Both the position numbers and the translations under genes were made by a program. DNA of 64,000 nt from Malachius bipustulatus. Lineage: Eukaryota; Arthropoda; Insecta; Coleoptera; Melyridae. Positions within the stretch are counted from its first letter, which is position 1, and every line of letters starts with the position of its first letter. Positions 1 through 11,800 of the stretch are shown one piece after another. The stretch is taken from assembly GCA_910589415.1 (NCBI GenBank), contig OU342635.1, positions 124,001 to 188,000 of the forward strand, read 5' to 3'. The notes under the pieces are model-generated. The model was not told the origin of the DNA. It saw only the letters and a list, made by a program, of their open reading frames with translations, and did no database searches.

Positions 1-68
1 TTCTAGGTCTATGAGCTAGGCCCATAGACCTAGAATATAAAGGTCTATGAGCTAGGCCATAGACCTGG
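1..68. repeat. Tandem 30-bp palindromes, left block
   Basis: Two copies of a hairpin-forming unit lie at 3-33 and 41-66. Each has arms CTAGGTCTATG and CATAGACCTAG (slightly shortened in the second) around an 8-9 base centre AGCTAGGC(C). An AT-rich spacer (AATATAA) separates them. The same unit returns at 780-835 on the far side of the 82-742 element. Either the element landed in a small palindromic minisatellite, or the palindromes are its subterminal repeats. Confidence 0.8.
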
Positions 69-81
69 ACGAACCCCCGAG

Positions 82-742
82 ACTAAAATTTGTTGCCAAC
101 CAAAGTTAGGCAAACATACATACAAGTAAGGGCAAAGCGAGGAATTCAATTCAACAAAACAAATTCAAACAAAGAATAATCAAAAATTCCGCATTCTTGG
201 TGTTTTTTGAGTGATAGAACAATAATTAATGTTAATATTATTATCTAACATTAGTATAAATAAATAAATATTTATTATTGGCCTTGTATGGAAATTGTAG
301 GTGTATAACAAATAGATCTGATTTTAATATCCATACTGGTTAAAAGCACATTAATATTTACTTTAAATATCTTCTCTGTCGATTTAAAATTTAATATTAA
401 TAATGGTCCAGTCTTGTGCAGCTTATAATTGTGTAAATCGTGTATCAAAATTAACAGATATATATTTTCATAGGTAAGTGAAATATTTTATCTCTGTAAT
501 TGTAATAAATACCTAGTTATTCTATTAGGTATGTAATATTTTTAAAAACAAATAATAAAGTGTTATTATTTTTATGCATTTATTTTCTTATTCTTTAAAA
601 ATAACCATGTTCTTCCTATAAAATACCTATGTGTAATAAAAACAAAAAATTTGAATTTCGTATTATTTCTCCATATTATTCAGTAGTTTTTGCCCTTACA
701 AGAAATGTTGGTTGCCTACCTTACACTGGCAACAAACTTAGT
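82..742 (+). mobile_element. Short TIR element carrying a THAP exon
   Basis: Imperfect inverted repeats of about 55 bp lie at 82-136 and 689-742. Read inward they share ACTAA, TTTGTTGCCA, an AGGCAA(A/C) core and GTAAGGGCAAA. Between them is a THAP-type coding exon. THAP zinc fingers are found in P-element and Kolobok transposases and in some cellular genes, so this looks like an internally deleted, non-autonomous relative of a THAP-bearing DNA transposon. The exact ends and target duplication are not clear. It probably sits in an upstream intron of DDX41. Confidence 0.55.
403..473 (+). pseudogene. THAP-domain N-terminal exon (orphan)
   Basis: An ATG at 403 opens a frame of 23 full codons that ends at a consensus splice donor (AG|GTAAGT, intron from 474). 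The peptide begins MVQSCAAYNCVNR and ends DIYFHR. This matches the first half of a THAP zinc finger: an N-terminal Cys pair (C-x4-C at residues 5 and 10), an NR motif, then the F-H-R that usually precedes F-P. The second half (the C-x2-H pair) is not found before the right terminal repeat at 689, so the exon is an orphan of a truncated gene. Transposon origin is inferred from the flanking inverted repeats; a cellular THAP gene is the alternative. Confidence 0.6.
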
Positions 743-778
743 ACAGTAAAGCATTGACAACTATCAGTCCATTATATT

Positions 779-3090
<2,312 letters not shown>

Positions 3091-3131
3091 CTACGTTTTT
3101 TTGTTGTTGTTGTCTTGTTTTTACTGTTTTG

Positions 3132-3137
3132 AATAAA
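3132..3137 (+). promoter_or_regulatory. Polyadenylation signal of DDX41
   Basis: AATAAA lies 42 bases after the inferred stop and is followed by a T-rich stretch. The next 550 bases (3138-3687) hold no gene or repeat that I recognise. Confidence 0.55.
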
Positions 3138-3687
3138 AGTGGAATTATTATTTTTTTTAATTAATTTTCAAGGTGATCATTAAGCACTGAAATTCCGATT
3201 GACCCCTTTCATTTATGTTATTGTAGATCCTTGGAAAAAAGTGGTGGTGGTTTGTGCAAAAAATGAGAAACAATTAAATTTAAAACTGATCCATTTTAGT
3301 GGTTTCGTGTTTAGTCTGAGAACGCTAGTTATAAAGAACTAGTAATTTATAAATTGATCAAATTGTTGACTGATTAATTAATTGGGACGGGAAATTATTT
3401 TTGGAATTTTTTTTTAATTTTTTAGACAAAACTTTGAAATGTTTTATTGCATTATGGTTTATACAGAAACAGAAAAGATTTGTAATAGCTGTTGTTTATT
3501 CAAAAAATGTCCACAATAATAATTATTAACAAGTTATTTGACCTCACTTTCTTACCCCTGAAGAAGAACTAAAATAAAGTTTGAAAGTTTGGGTTTTGAG
3601 AAATAAAGAGTATCCTTTTGCTTATTAACTTCTGTCCCAAATAATTAATCTACATTAATATTATTTGTCTATTACATTTGCTTTATA

Positions 3688-3735
3688 TAGGGTGTTAAAA
3701 AATAAGGTAAATGTTAAGGAGAGCGGCCACTCGCA
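3688..3735 (+). repeat. Half of a split terminal inverted repeat
   Basis: The segment starts TAGGGTGTTAAAAAATAAGG and runs to GAGCGGCCACTCGCA. Its inner 30 bases recur as reverse complement at 7066-7095. The two probably mark the ends of a ~3.4-kb element or insertion cluster whose right terminus has been cut off and replaced by the next element at 7096. Between 3736 and 4431 I see only a C-tract (about 4110) and no gene. Confidence 0.5.
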
Positions 3736-4431
3736 TTGACTTGCGATTTTTACACTATTCTGTTGCGATTTTTATGTAGTTTCACATTTTGAAGGTGTTT
3801 TCCCAACAAACATACGGGACCGCGGAGCGAATAGGGGTGCTGGGTGGGTAAAATATACGCACTAGATTCTATTTTCGCTAGTTTTGAGCACTTTTATTAA
3901 GGTCACTTTAAAACTAAGGTCACTTTTCTCTAACAGAGAGACGCTTCATTAAGGTCATCCGAGCAGCGAGAGGCATCACCGTTTGCCGATAGCTTCCTCG
4001 CTCCGTGCCGAGTCCGTCCCTGTCGCCGTTTAAATTTCAATGCGTACCGTTGCGCATAATATTGCACAATATTACATCTTTTAGTGGTAGCCTACTTCCC
4101 CTTGTCCTCCCCCCCCCCCCTCTATCCTACCTCATTTCTCCTCCCATTGTTTTGTCCCTTCCCAAGCAACAGATTACAGTGCATTACGAGAACGATTTAC
4201 GCATCAAGAACTCGAAAATTAATTATACACTCACCTGATGTAATTCCATAATTTTCCGCTTACACCAGTTGACAATTTGTTAGGGCAAGGAAAAACTGTC
4301 CCGCTCGTCCGCAAAGAAAACATACCCCGCTCCAGCACTTATCTCACACCCCGTACACGTATTAAAATCGCACTGCATTTTTTTCGTTTTGATGGGTAGA
4401 TACGATCGCTTCGACCTCCAACTTTAAACTA

Positions 4432-5185
4432 CAGTAAAACCTGGATAACCCGGAAACGCCTGGGACCGAAAATAAATTCCGTCTTATACAGGTTTCCGGC
4501 TTAAACAACAACAACTGTCTAAACCGGAAACAAACCTGCTTAGCACGGAAAATGCCCAACAGTACGTACATTTTTTTTTAGCATCGATAGAATGTTTTCC
4601 CACGAGCCAATCTGATTTTATTTTGTCCTTATTCTTCAAAATATCATAAACTTGTGTTTTACCACACTTATATTTTTCCGCCTAATTTTTTGTTTTCATA
4701 ACACATAATTAAATCTATTAAAATAGATTTCTAAAGATTTCAGTGTTAGAGTGTTGAATTTTTTATTTGCAGACATATCGAATATTGTACCTTCTAAAAA
4801 TAATTTGATGCTCACAGTTGGAGGTTGGAGCCTTTAGAATTTACTAAAATTGAATCCGAACAGGACTATACAGGAAGTGCATAAGTACCTACAGACAGTT
4901 TTTATTGCCGCAATAAAAATTCCGAGAAGTGAGAGTAGGATAGACGCGCGAGAACATGCCGAGGTAAATACTTTTAGGTGGCGACGTCGGTCCGCTTCCG
5001 TCTTATGCAGGTGAAATTGCGTGCATAAGGTTAAAAAACGTGTTCCGTCTCCGCGTTACGCAGTTTCCGGCTTGAGCAGTGGAAGTTAACATGTAATGTG
5101 TATAGCTTAATTCGGGACCGGGAAAAATTTCCGTGATAGACAGATTTCCGCCTTATTCAGTGTCCGTCTTATCCAGGTTTGACTG
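4432..5185. mobile_element. pogo/Tigger-like MITE
   Basis: The left end CAGTAAAACCTGGATAACCC and the right end (reverse complement CAGTCAAACCTGGATAAGAC) form terminal inverted repeats. TA flanks both sides (4430-4431 and 5186-5187), as in Tc1/mariner-superfamily insertions. Further inverted matches of the CCGGAAA / GTCTTAT type lie inside both ends. No transposase frame remains in the 754 bp. Confidence 0.75.
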
Positions 5186-5499
5186 TAACTCTTTCCGATA
5201 CGATTGCGAGTCTCTATTAAAAGGCACAAATGGAAATGTGACCGTATTTTAATGTAGACCGTATATGAAAGGAAAAGTGAACAATCGGAAATAATATTAA
5301 TATAAAATGATCCGTCCTCCGGTGTGAGCTATATCAGACTGCCAGTCTTTTCACTCTTTTCCTCAGTGAACGACGTTCCCCACCTCTACCGGCTGGTATC
5401 GCGGGGAAGTCCCTGCCTGCCTACGAGCGTTCACGTCGTTCAATGAGCCAGGCCAACCGGTTGACCTATTTTTAGCGCTTACACTATTCAAGTTGAGCT

Positions 5500-6245
5500 C
5501 GCTTGTTTCAGTCGATGGCCTTGACACAACCTGCTTCCTCCGGCGATGTCAGTGACCTTAGTTTCTACAGGTGCCCACTCATTGGCAAGAAAAGGAGCAT
5601 CGACGCCCTTTATAGGACCAGAACCATTCTGTAGCCTTGAAGACACGTTTTTCAAGGCAGAACTTCGGAAGGAAGAAGAAAAACTGAGAGAAATCCATTG
5701 GAATAACCTCTCAGGATTGAGACAATCCAAGGAGCTCCTCGGGAACTTTAACCGAGAAAGGTCAAGGAAACTCCTGACCCTCAACAAAGGAAGTCTCAGA
5801 ATGCTAACAGGATTCCTAACAGGTCATTGCAAGCTCAATGAACTTGGAAAAAAAAACTGAGGAAACTTGGTATAGAAAAAGATGGTGTTTGCAGACTCTG
5901 AAATTCCTAAGGGAAGCGGAGTTGGAGAGGCTGCTTCAATGAAGGGAATATACTCCAAAGGAGCAGAGAAGAGGGGGCACAATAGATCTGTAATAGGTCG
6001 CAGCGCATCTGACACCCTCAATATCAATATCAATAGTTTCTACAGCTGCTACTCGCGTGTATTATTACCTACCTACTGCCAGATCCGTATTAGTTATAAT
6101 TTTCACACGTTTTCTTCTAGACCCTATAACTCCCTTATTATACATTACCGGCGGATAAGATTTATACTGTTATATTTACTGTTATTAATCTTTGTCCTAT
6201 AATTGGATGTACTTCTGTTGGGCAAATAAAGCTATTATTATTATA
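5500..6245 (+). pseudogene. LINE 3' remnant (RNase H C-terminal region)
   Basis: A frame from 5546 to 5860 contains LTGHCKLNELGKK near its end and shifts into a frame reading LRKLGIEKDGVC. This resembles the stretch after RNase H in insect non-LTR retrotransposons, where LTGH-x-LN is followed by a Cys-rich motif. The element ends near 6220-6245 with GCAAATAAAGCTATTATTATT, a typical short-repeat LINE tail. Frameshifts and truncation make it non-functional. Clade not assigned. Confidence 0.5.
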
Positions 6246-6286
6246 CCACGATGTTCCTAGTGAGTAGGCCTATCGCGTGGTATATA

Positions 6287-7050
6287 CAGGGTGATTCAAA
6301 ATTGAGTGCAAATATTTTGAGGGCTTATTTACCAGCCAAAAATAAGAAGTTTTTTTCATATAATCGTATGTCCTAGCTTGCTTTGTTTTTTAGATACAGG
6401 GGGTAAAATTTTGAAAAAAAAATCGATTTTTATCAATTTCTCAATAACCTCTCAGCCGATTTAAATAAAATTTTATAGGCTTATTTGTTGTCATAGGGGC
6501 CTTCCTTTGATGGGAATAACATGAATTTATTAATTCTAGTGGCGTTTCAGGGGGCTACCTGAATTAAATTAAATGAATCTCAATAATCGATGTGAATTTA
6601 TTACTTGTTTTAATTGGACCTGACACAGATTTTGATTTTTTTCTTGGAAACAAAGCTAGCTACGAGTAAAGTTCAGGAGGCAAGAAAGTTACAATATTGA
6701 CCGCTTAATCTAAAAAAAAATATAAATTGTCAAAAGAGCAGTGGCGTACCATAATTTTACCTATAAGTATCAAGTAGGTAGCCCTCTGAGACGCCACTGG
6801 AATTAATAAATTTATGTTATTCCCATCAAAGGAAGTTCCTTATAACGACAAATAACCCTACCAAATTTTATTTAAATCGGCTGAAAGGTTTTTGTGTAAT
6901 TAATAAAAAATAGATTTTTTTTGCAAAATTTTACACCCTGTATCTAGAAAACGAAGCAAGTTAGGACATACGATTATATGAAAAAAACTTCTTATTTTTG
7001 GCTGTTAAATAAGCCCTTAAAATATTTTCACTCAATTTTGAATCACCCTG
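6287..7050. mobile_element. Foldback element with ~280-bp inverted arms
   Basis: The left arm starts CAGGGTGATTCAAAATTGAG and is matched in reverse along about 280 bp by the right arm ending ...AATCACCCTG at 7050. Internal landmarks (the TCGTATGTCCTA region, ATTTAAATAAAATTTTA, GGCGTTTCAG) appear in mirror order. TATA stands on both sides (6283-6286 and 7051-7054). There is no coding frame. The CAGGGTG terminus is shared with the elements ending at 7969 and at 11622/12813. Confidence 0.8.
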
Positions 7051-7065
7051 TATAGTATGTGGGAG

Positions 7066-7095
7066 TGCGAGTGGCCGCTGTTCTTAACATTCACC
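7066..7095 (-). repeat. Right half of split terminal repeat
   Basis: TGCGAGTGGCCGCTGTTCTT and the following bases are the reverse complement of 3706-3735. The match stops at the abrupt junction with the next element (AAAAATAAGTATCGAAT from 7096). Confidence 0.5.
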
Positions 7096-7211
7096 AAAAA
7101 TAAGTATCGAATCCTTGGAGAGGGTACAGTATGGAACAAAAGAAGTCATTGACAGTTTCGAAGATACAGAAGATTTTTCAAATTATTTTAACAGTTTGCG
7201 TCTGCAGTTTT

Positions 7212-7258
7212 TATTTATTTATTTATTTATTCTAATTTCAACAGGGCAAGCCCCATAC
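7212..7258 (-). mobile_element. LINE 3' tail, minus orientation
   Basis: Reading the minus strand, TGTATGGGGCTTGCCCTGTT leads into an (AAAT)n tail. The same 3' end, with GTCTCCCCGTTG, occurs in plus orientation at 10349-10395. It interrupts the left arm of the 7096-7969 element, so it inserted later. Confidence 0.5.
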
Positions 7259-7663
7259 AATGAAATAATAACTTTTCATATGAAGTGCTTACAAATTCAT
7301 GACTTGTTCAAATCGATTACAGGTGTTTTGCAATTTAATTACTCATATTTTAACATTAACTTTGAGAGTTTATTAAAACAATATAAAGAAGAGTTAAGTT
7401 TATTTATTTTTTTTTATTATGTACAAATAAACTGATGGGAAGTCAAAACAAAAGATTAGATAAGGTGATGCAAAAAAAAAGACAAGGGGATAAGGTAAGA
7501 AGTATGTAAAATAATCTTTCACAAGATTATGTAATTCTTTTTTAAATTTGTTTCATTTTGCAATAATAACCTGCATTTCCTGTCATAGTCGGCTATTAAT
7601 CAGACAAAAACTAATTAAATGACATTAGTTGTCAGTCTACAAGCTCTAAATAATTGCTATGAC

Positions 7664-7815
7664 TGTTTATTCTAATATCGAATTAGCCGACATGCATTTT
7701 ATGTAAGGTCATACCAATGGCATTGCTACAGAAGCATGTCGTCTTTATGTTGAAGCGTATCCAAATCGCCAGGTTCCTCCAGATCGTATTTTTGGAAACA
7801 TTCGAAAAAAAATAA
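7664..7815 (+). pseudogene. DUF4817-like helix-turn-helix fragment
   Basis: Plus-strand translation gives YSNIELADMHFM, an in-frame stop, then GHTNGIATEACRLYVEAYPN and RQVPPDRIFGNIRKK. This fits the N-terminal HTH of insect transposon proteins of the 'ELADMHFxYG...EAxRLYxExxPNRxxPxxxxF' type. One nonsense codon and the lack of any catalytic domain make it a pseudogene fragment. Confidence 0.5.
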
Positions 7816-7969
7816 TGTGCAGACGCAAATTGCTAAAATAATTTATTTTAAAATCCTCCGTATCTTCGAAACTGTCAATTTGCTGACAAATGTTTCTTGA
7901 GACTTTTTGACTTCTTTTTGTCCAATCTGTACCCCTCCAAATATTCGATACTTATTTTTCAACACCCTG

Positions 7970-8848
7970 TATTATATCCGTGATTTTTTAAATTCATATC
8001 AGGTTTTGTGTAGTTTACAGTACAAGGCAACAGATGGCGCTCATTTTTTGACTCCCCTTCAATTACACGTAAATGTAAATAGCCGAAAGCTATACGTGTA
8101 TTATTTATTTAGGTATTATCAAGGGTATCGGGTGCTATTTTGTTGACAATTTTTGATTACAGATTAACTCCCCTCTAGTTTATTCTCCTTGGCTAGAGCT
8201 TGACAAGTTTGCAGTCAGCAAATTGCAAAAAAAAAAACTATCGCAATGTCTTCGAAATAAATGAAGGTAGAATTTGTTTTGATTTTCAAGATCCCACAAT
8301 ACGACTTTTTCAACACCAATTATGTAGCTGAAACGGCTGACTTTCATAGAAATATAAAACCACCGTTAATGCTTAATCAGCGTAACTATTTGTAGCGAGA
8401 GGCTTGAACCTAGTTGATCGCCACTTCTTGTCTTGTATTCGTTCTAAATATACTTTTCAAGGGTCCAAAGCGAAATAAAGGGTTAAATAAGAGTGTTAGT
8501 TTTCTTTTAAAAAGCCAATTTTAGCCAGACACTTTGTAACTCACCCTGTATGTTTTTTTTTTTTAAGGAAAATAGCAACACTTTGATTAGTTTCTTTATA
8601 TGACAATCAATCATCCATCTAAGATGTTCCTTAACTGGTAATAATTATTTTTACATTTATTTTATTATCTGACATGTTATTAAACATATTATTAAAACGT
8701 ATAATTATCATTATTTATTTTCATCAATTAATTATCACAAAATGATAAATAAATTAAAAAAAAAGAAAGAAAACTCCCATCAAAATGATGCAACACGATC
8801 ATTGGTTAGTCGGTAGACCTGCTCGGCCTTCTCATCGTAATCAATCAA
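7970..8848. other. ECM29 3' flank, no gene seen
   Basis: AT-rich DNA with an isolated CACCCTGTA motif near 8543. On the minus strand an AATAAA (plus coordinates 8714-8719) lies about 130 bases beyond the ECM29 stop and is the best candidate for its polyadenylation signal. Confidence 0.4.
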
Positions 8849-11800
8849 TCAATTATCGACGACTTCCAGTAACTTCCTGATGTCGGTAAGGCGCGACTTT
8901 ATCTCCGGCTGGTTATCGTTGATCACTTCCGGCAGACTTGCCTCGAAAGCTGCCGCCAGCTTCTTCAATTGCTCCCCGTTTCCGCTCTCCTTGAGACGCT
9001 TGCCCAACGAGAACACCACATTCAGGGACTCCTTCCTCAGACGTACGTGCTTACCGATCCCTGAAATTGGAAGAAAATTATAGAAAAAGGACAATAGCGC
9101 ACACACACACACTTGTTGCTGTGACCAAGTTCCCTACCCAACGTAAAAGTGATGGCCTTTATCAGCTCGTCCACTATCCGATCCAGACTGCCGGAGTCCT
9201 CGGGACCGAGATCGGAGTCCCGCAAGAGCAGCAGCTTGTCGACGAAGGCGCGCAACGCGGCCACGAGGCTGACCTGCACGGAACGGGTGCAGGTAGCTAG
9301 CCGCGACACGCAGTGCTCCACCACCTGCAGACGGTAACGCTCCTGCGTAGATCGGCTCTCCTGCGAGCCCGGCCACGACTTGCCCAGCGTCTCGTAGGCC
9401 TGCTCCTGCAGCCTCAGGCGCTCCTCCCCGCTCTCCGACGACGACGACACGCCCTCCTCGCTCTCCTCTCTAACGTTCGCCTGCTCTTGCAGGATTCCCT
9501 CGATTATCGAGTACACCTCGTCGAACCTGTCCACTTCCAGGGCGGACAGGATGTCGCCCAACGATCGCAGGGCGCTTATCTTGTAAGTCACCTCTTCTTT
9601 GCGGCTCTCCCTCAGAACCGCGTTCACTATGGCCGACGTGTCCACCGAACCGTCGCCTTCTTTTAAACCATCTCTAAAAAAATCAATCCATCATTATTTA
9701 TGATAACTGAAAGTGTAACCTTGCGAGTCCAGATGTAACTCCACAACCAACCCCCGCATCCCCATACGGCTTATATGTTGTGGTGGACCTTCATCCACAT
9801 AGATCAAGAAGAATATAAAATGTTCCGGAATATCCTAGAATATTTTTGAAAGTTCTGGAATACTCTAGAATGCTTTATAACGCTGAGAGAATGTTCCAGA
9901 AGTTTTTGAGAGGTTTAGATTTTTCTAGAATGTTCTAGAAAGTTCAGAAAGTCCAGGGAAGATAATGTCCCGGCAAGCTTAGGGATGTTGCGGTTTTACA
10001 AAGTTCTAAAATGCTCTCGAAAGTACTAGAATGTTTTAGAAAATTTGTTCTAGAATGCTGCTGAAAAAGTTTCAGAACGTTTAAAAATTGTTTCTGAATT
10101 TTGTAATGAATGGTCTAGGAAGTTATGCAATGATATGGAATGTTCAAGAATGTTTTATATTATTTCAGATTGTTCTTGGATGTTCGAGAATGTTTTTTAA
10201 TAGTTTGGAATTTTTATATTTATTTATTTGTTTATTTATTTATTTACCAGGTGTATACATTTCATGTAAGTGTACATAAAAACTGCAAGAGTATATAAAT
10301 GTGATTTATAAATATGATTTGTGGTTAATAATGATTGTAAACATATTATGTATGGGGTCTCCCCGTTGAAAGAAATAAATAAATAAATAAATATTATGTC
10401 GAGACAATTGCATTTGATACTGTCAATCACTCTGTTTTATTGGACAAATTGTACTGTTATGGTATAAGAGGCAGTGCACTGGAACTAATGTGTAGCTATC
10501 TTACAGATAGGCAACAAAGGGTAAAAATGGGTAACATATTCAGTGGATATGACGAACTGAAGACTGGTGTACCTCAAGGTACTATCCTTGGTCCACTGTT
10601 TTTTATTCTTTACGTCAATGATCTTTTAACTGAAACTACTGAAAATGATATTGTCTCCTATGCGGATGATACAGTTGTGATAACAGAAGGTAAAACATGG
10701 GAAGAAGCTAAAAAAAAAAATGAATGATTTTCTAAATAGAATAGAGAGATGGCTTGTTGCTAATAAATTAATTAACTTTGAATATTGATAAAACGGTCTA
10801 TATTACTTTTGGAAACTACTGTGATAGTGTTCCTACAGAAATTGAAATCAAAATAAATGACAATGATATACAGAGAGTTGAATATTATAAATATTTGGGA
10901 GTTATAATTGATTATAACCTAAAATGGAATAAACATGTGGAATATTTAATTAGTAAAACTAAATATTTGGCGTTTGTTTTTTACAAATTATCCAAATTTA
11001 TGGAACATAAAACTTTAATGCTCATATATTATGCTCTCTTTCAAGGTATCATAAATTATGGAATCATTGCATGGGGCGGAGCATACTCAAATACTCTGAT
11101 GTTATTACAACAGCTGCAAAAAAAATTGTTAGAGATTATTCACAGATATAATTATGAATCTAGAACATATCCACTTAATTTACAGCAACTATTTAGTTTG
11201 GGGTCACTTGTGTTTCATTACGATACGTTGAGTATTCAATATAAAATGTCAGCAAGTAAAGCTAGAAATAAGAGTATTTTGTTGCCAAAACTATCAAAGA
11301 CTATTAGTGATAAGAATAGTAACATTGTTGCAATCAAATTATTTAACAAATTACCAAATGAACTTAAATTGCTGAAAAAGAATATGAGTAAAAAATTTTT
11401 AAAACGTAAATTGAAGCCTTGGATTGTTGAGAATGTTTTATAAGTTGATTTATACTACAGAATTTACTCAAGTAAATTGGGCAACACATATTGGGGTCTA
11501 TAATTGGTATCAAGTATTGTTTTTAGTTGTAAGTTTAGTATGTAAGATTAGTTTTAAGACACCAGTTTCTTATGCACAGGTATTGTCATACCTCTATAAG
11601 AATTACTATTGTGTTGTTATACAGGGTGTCCCATAATATGTGGGCAATCTCCCGGATTTGGGTAAATTTCGTAAAAATAAATGAAAAAATATGTATAAAA
11701 TTAATTCCTCAGAGACACCCCTACAAAGACATTAGCTGTTGAAGTTGAGGGTTGAAAATCAATTTTTTGCAATAACTTTTTTATTTCTTGACCGATTTTG

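Larger units (their letters stand above)
7096..7969 (+). mobile_element. Tc1/mariner-like element with DUF4817-type remnant
   Basis: The left arm (7096-7208) and right arm (7801-7969) are inverted copies: AAATAAGTATCGAAT, GACAGTTTCGAAGATAC and TTTGCGTCTGCA appear on the left and their complements on the right. The right terminus reads ...CAACACCCTG. The left terminus is truncated. Inside are an antisense LINE tail (7212-7258) and a piece of a helix-turn-helix coding region (7664-7815). Confidence 0.6.

Noticed and set aside
9067..9666. Plus-strand frames opposite ECM29 exon 20, and similar ones opposite exons 7, 8, 12, 14 and 16
   Set aside because: They are mirror frames of GC-rich ECM29 exons, whose minus-strand reading is supported by family motifs and continuous splicing.
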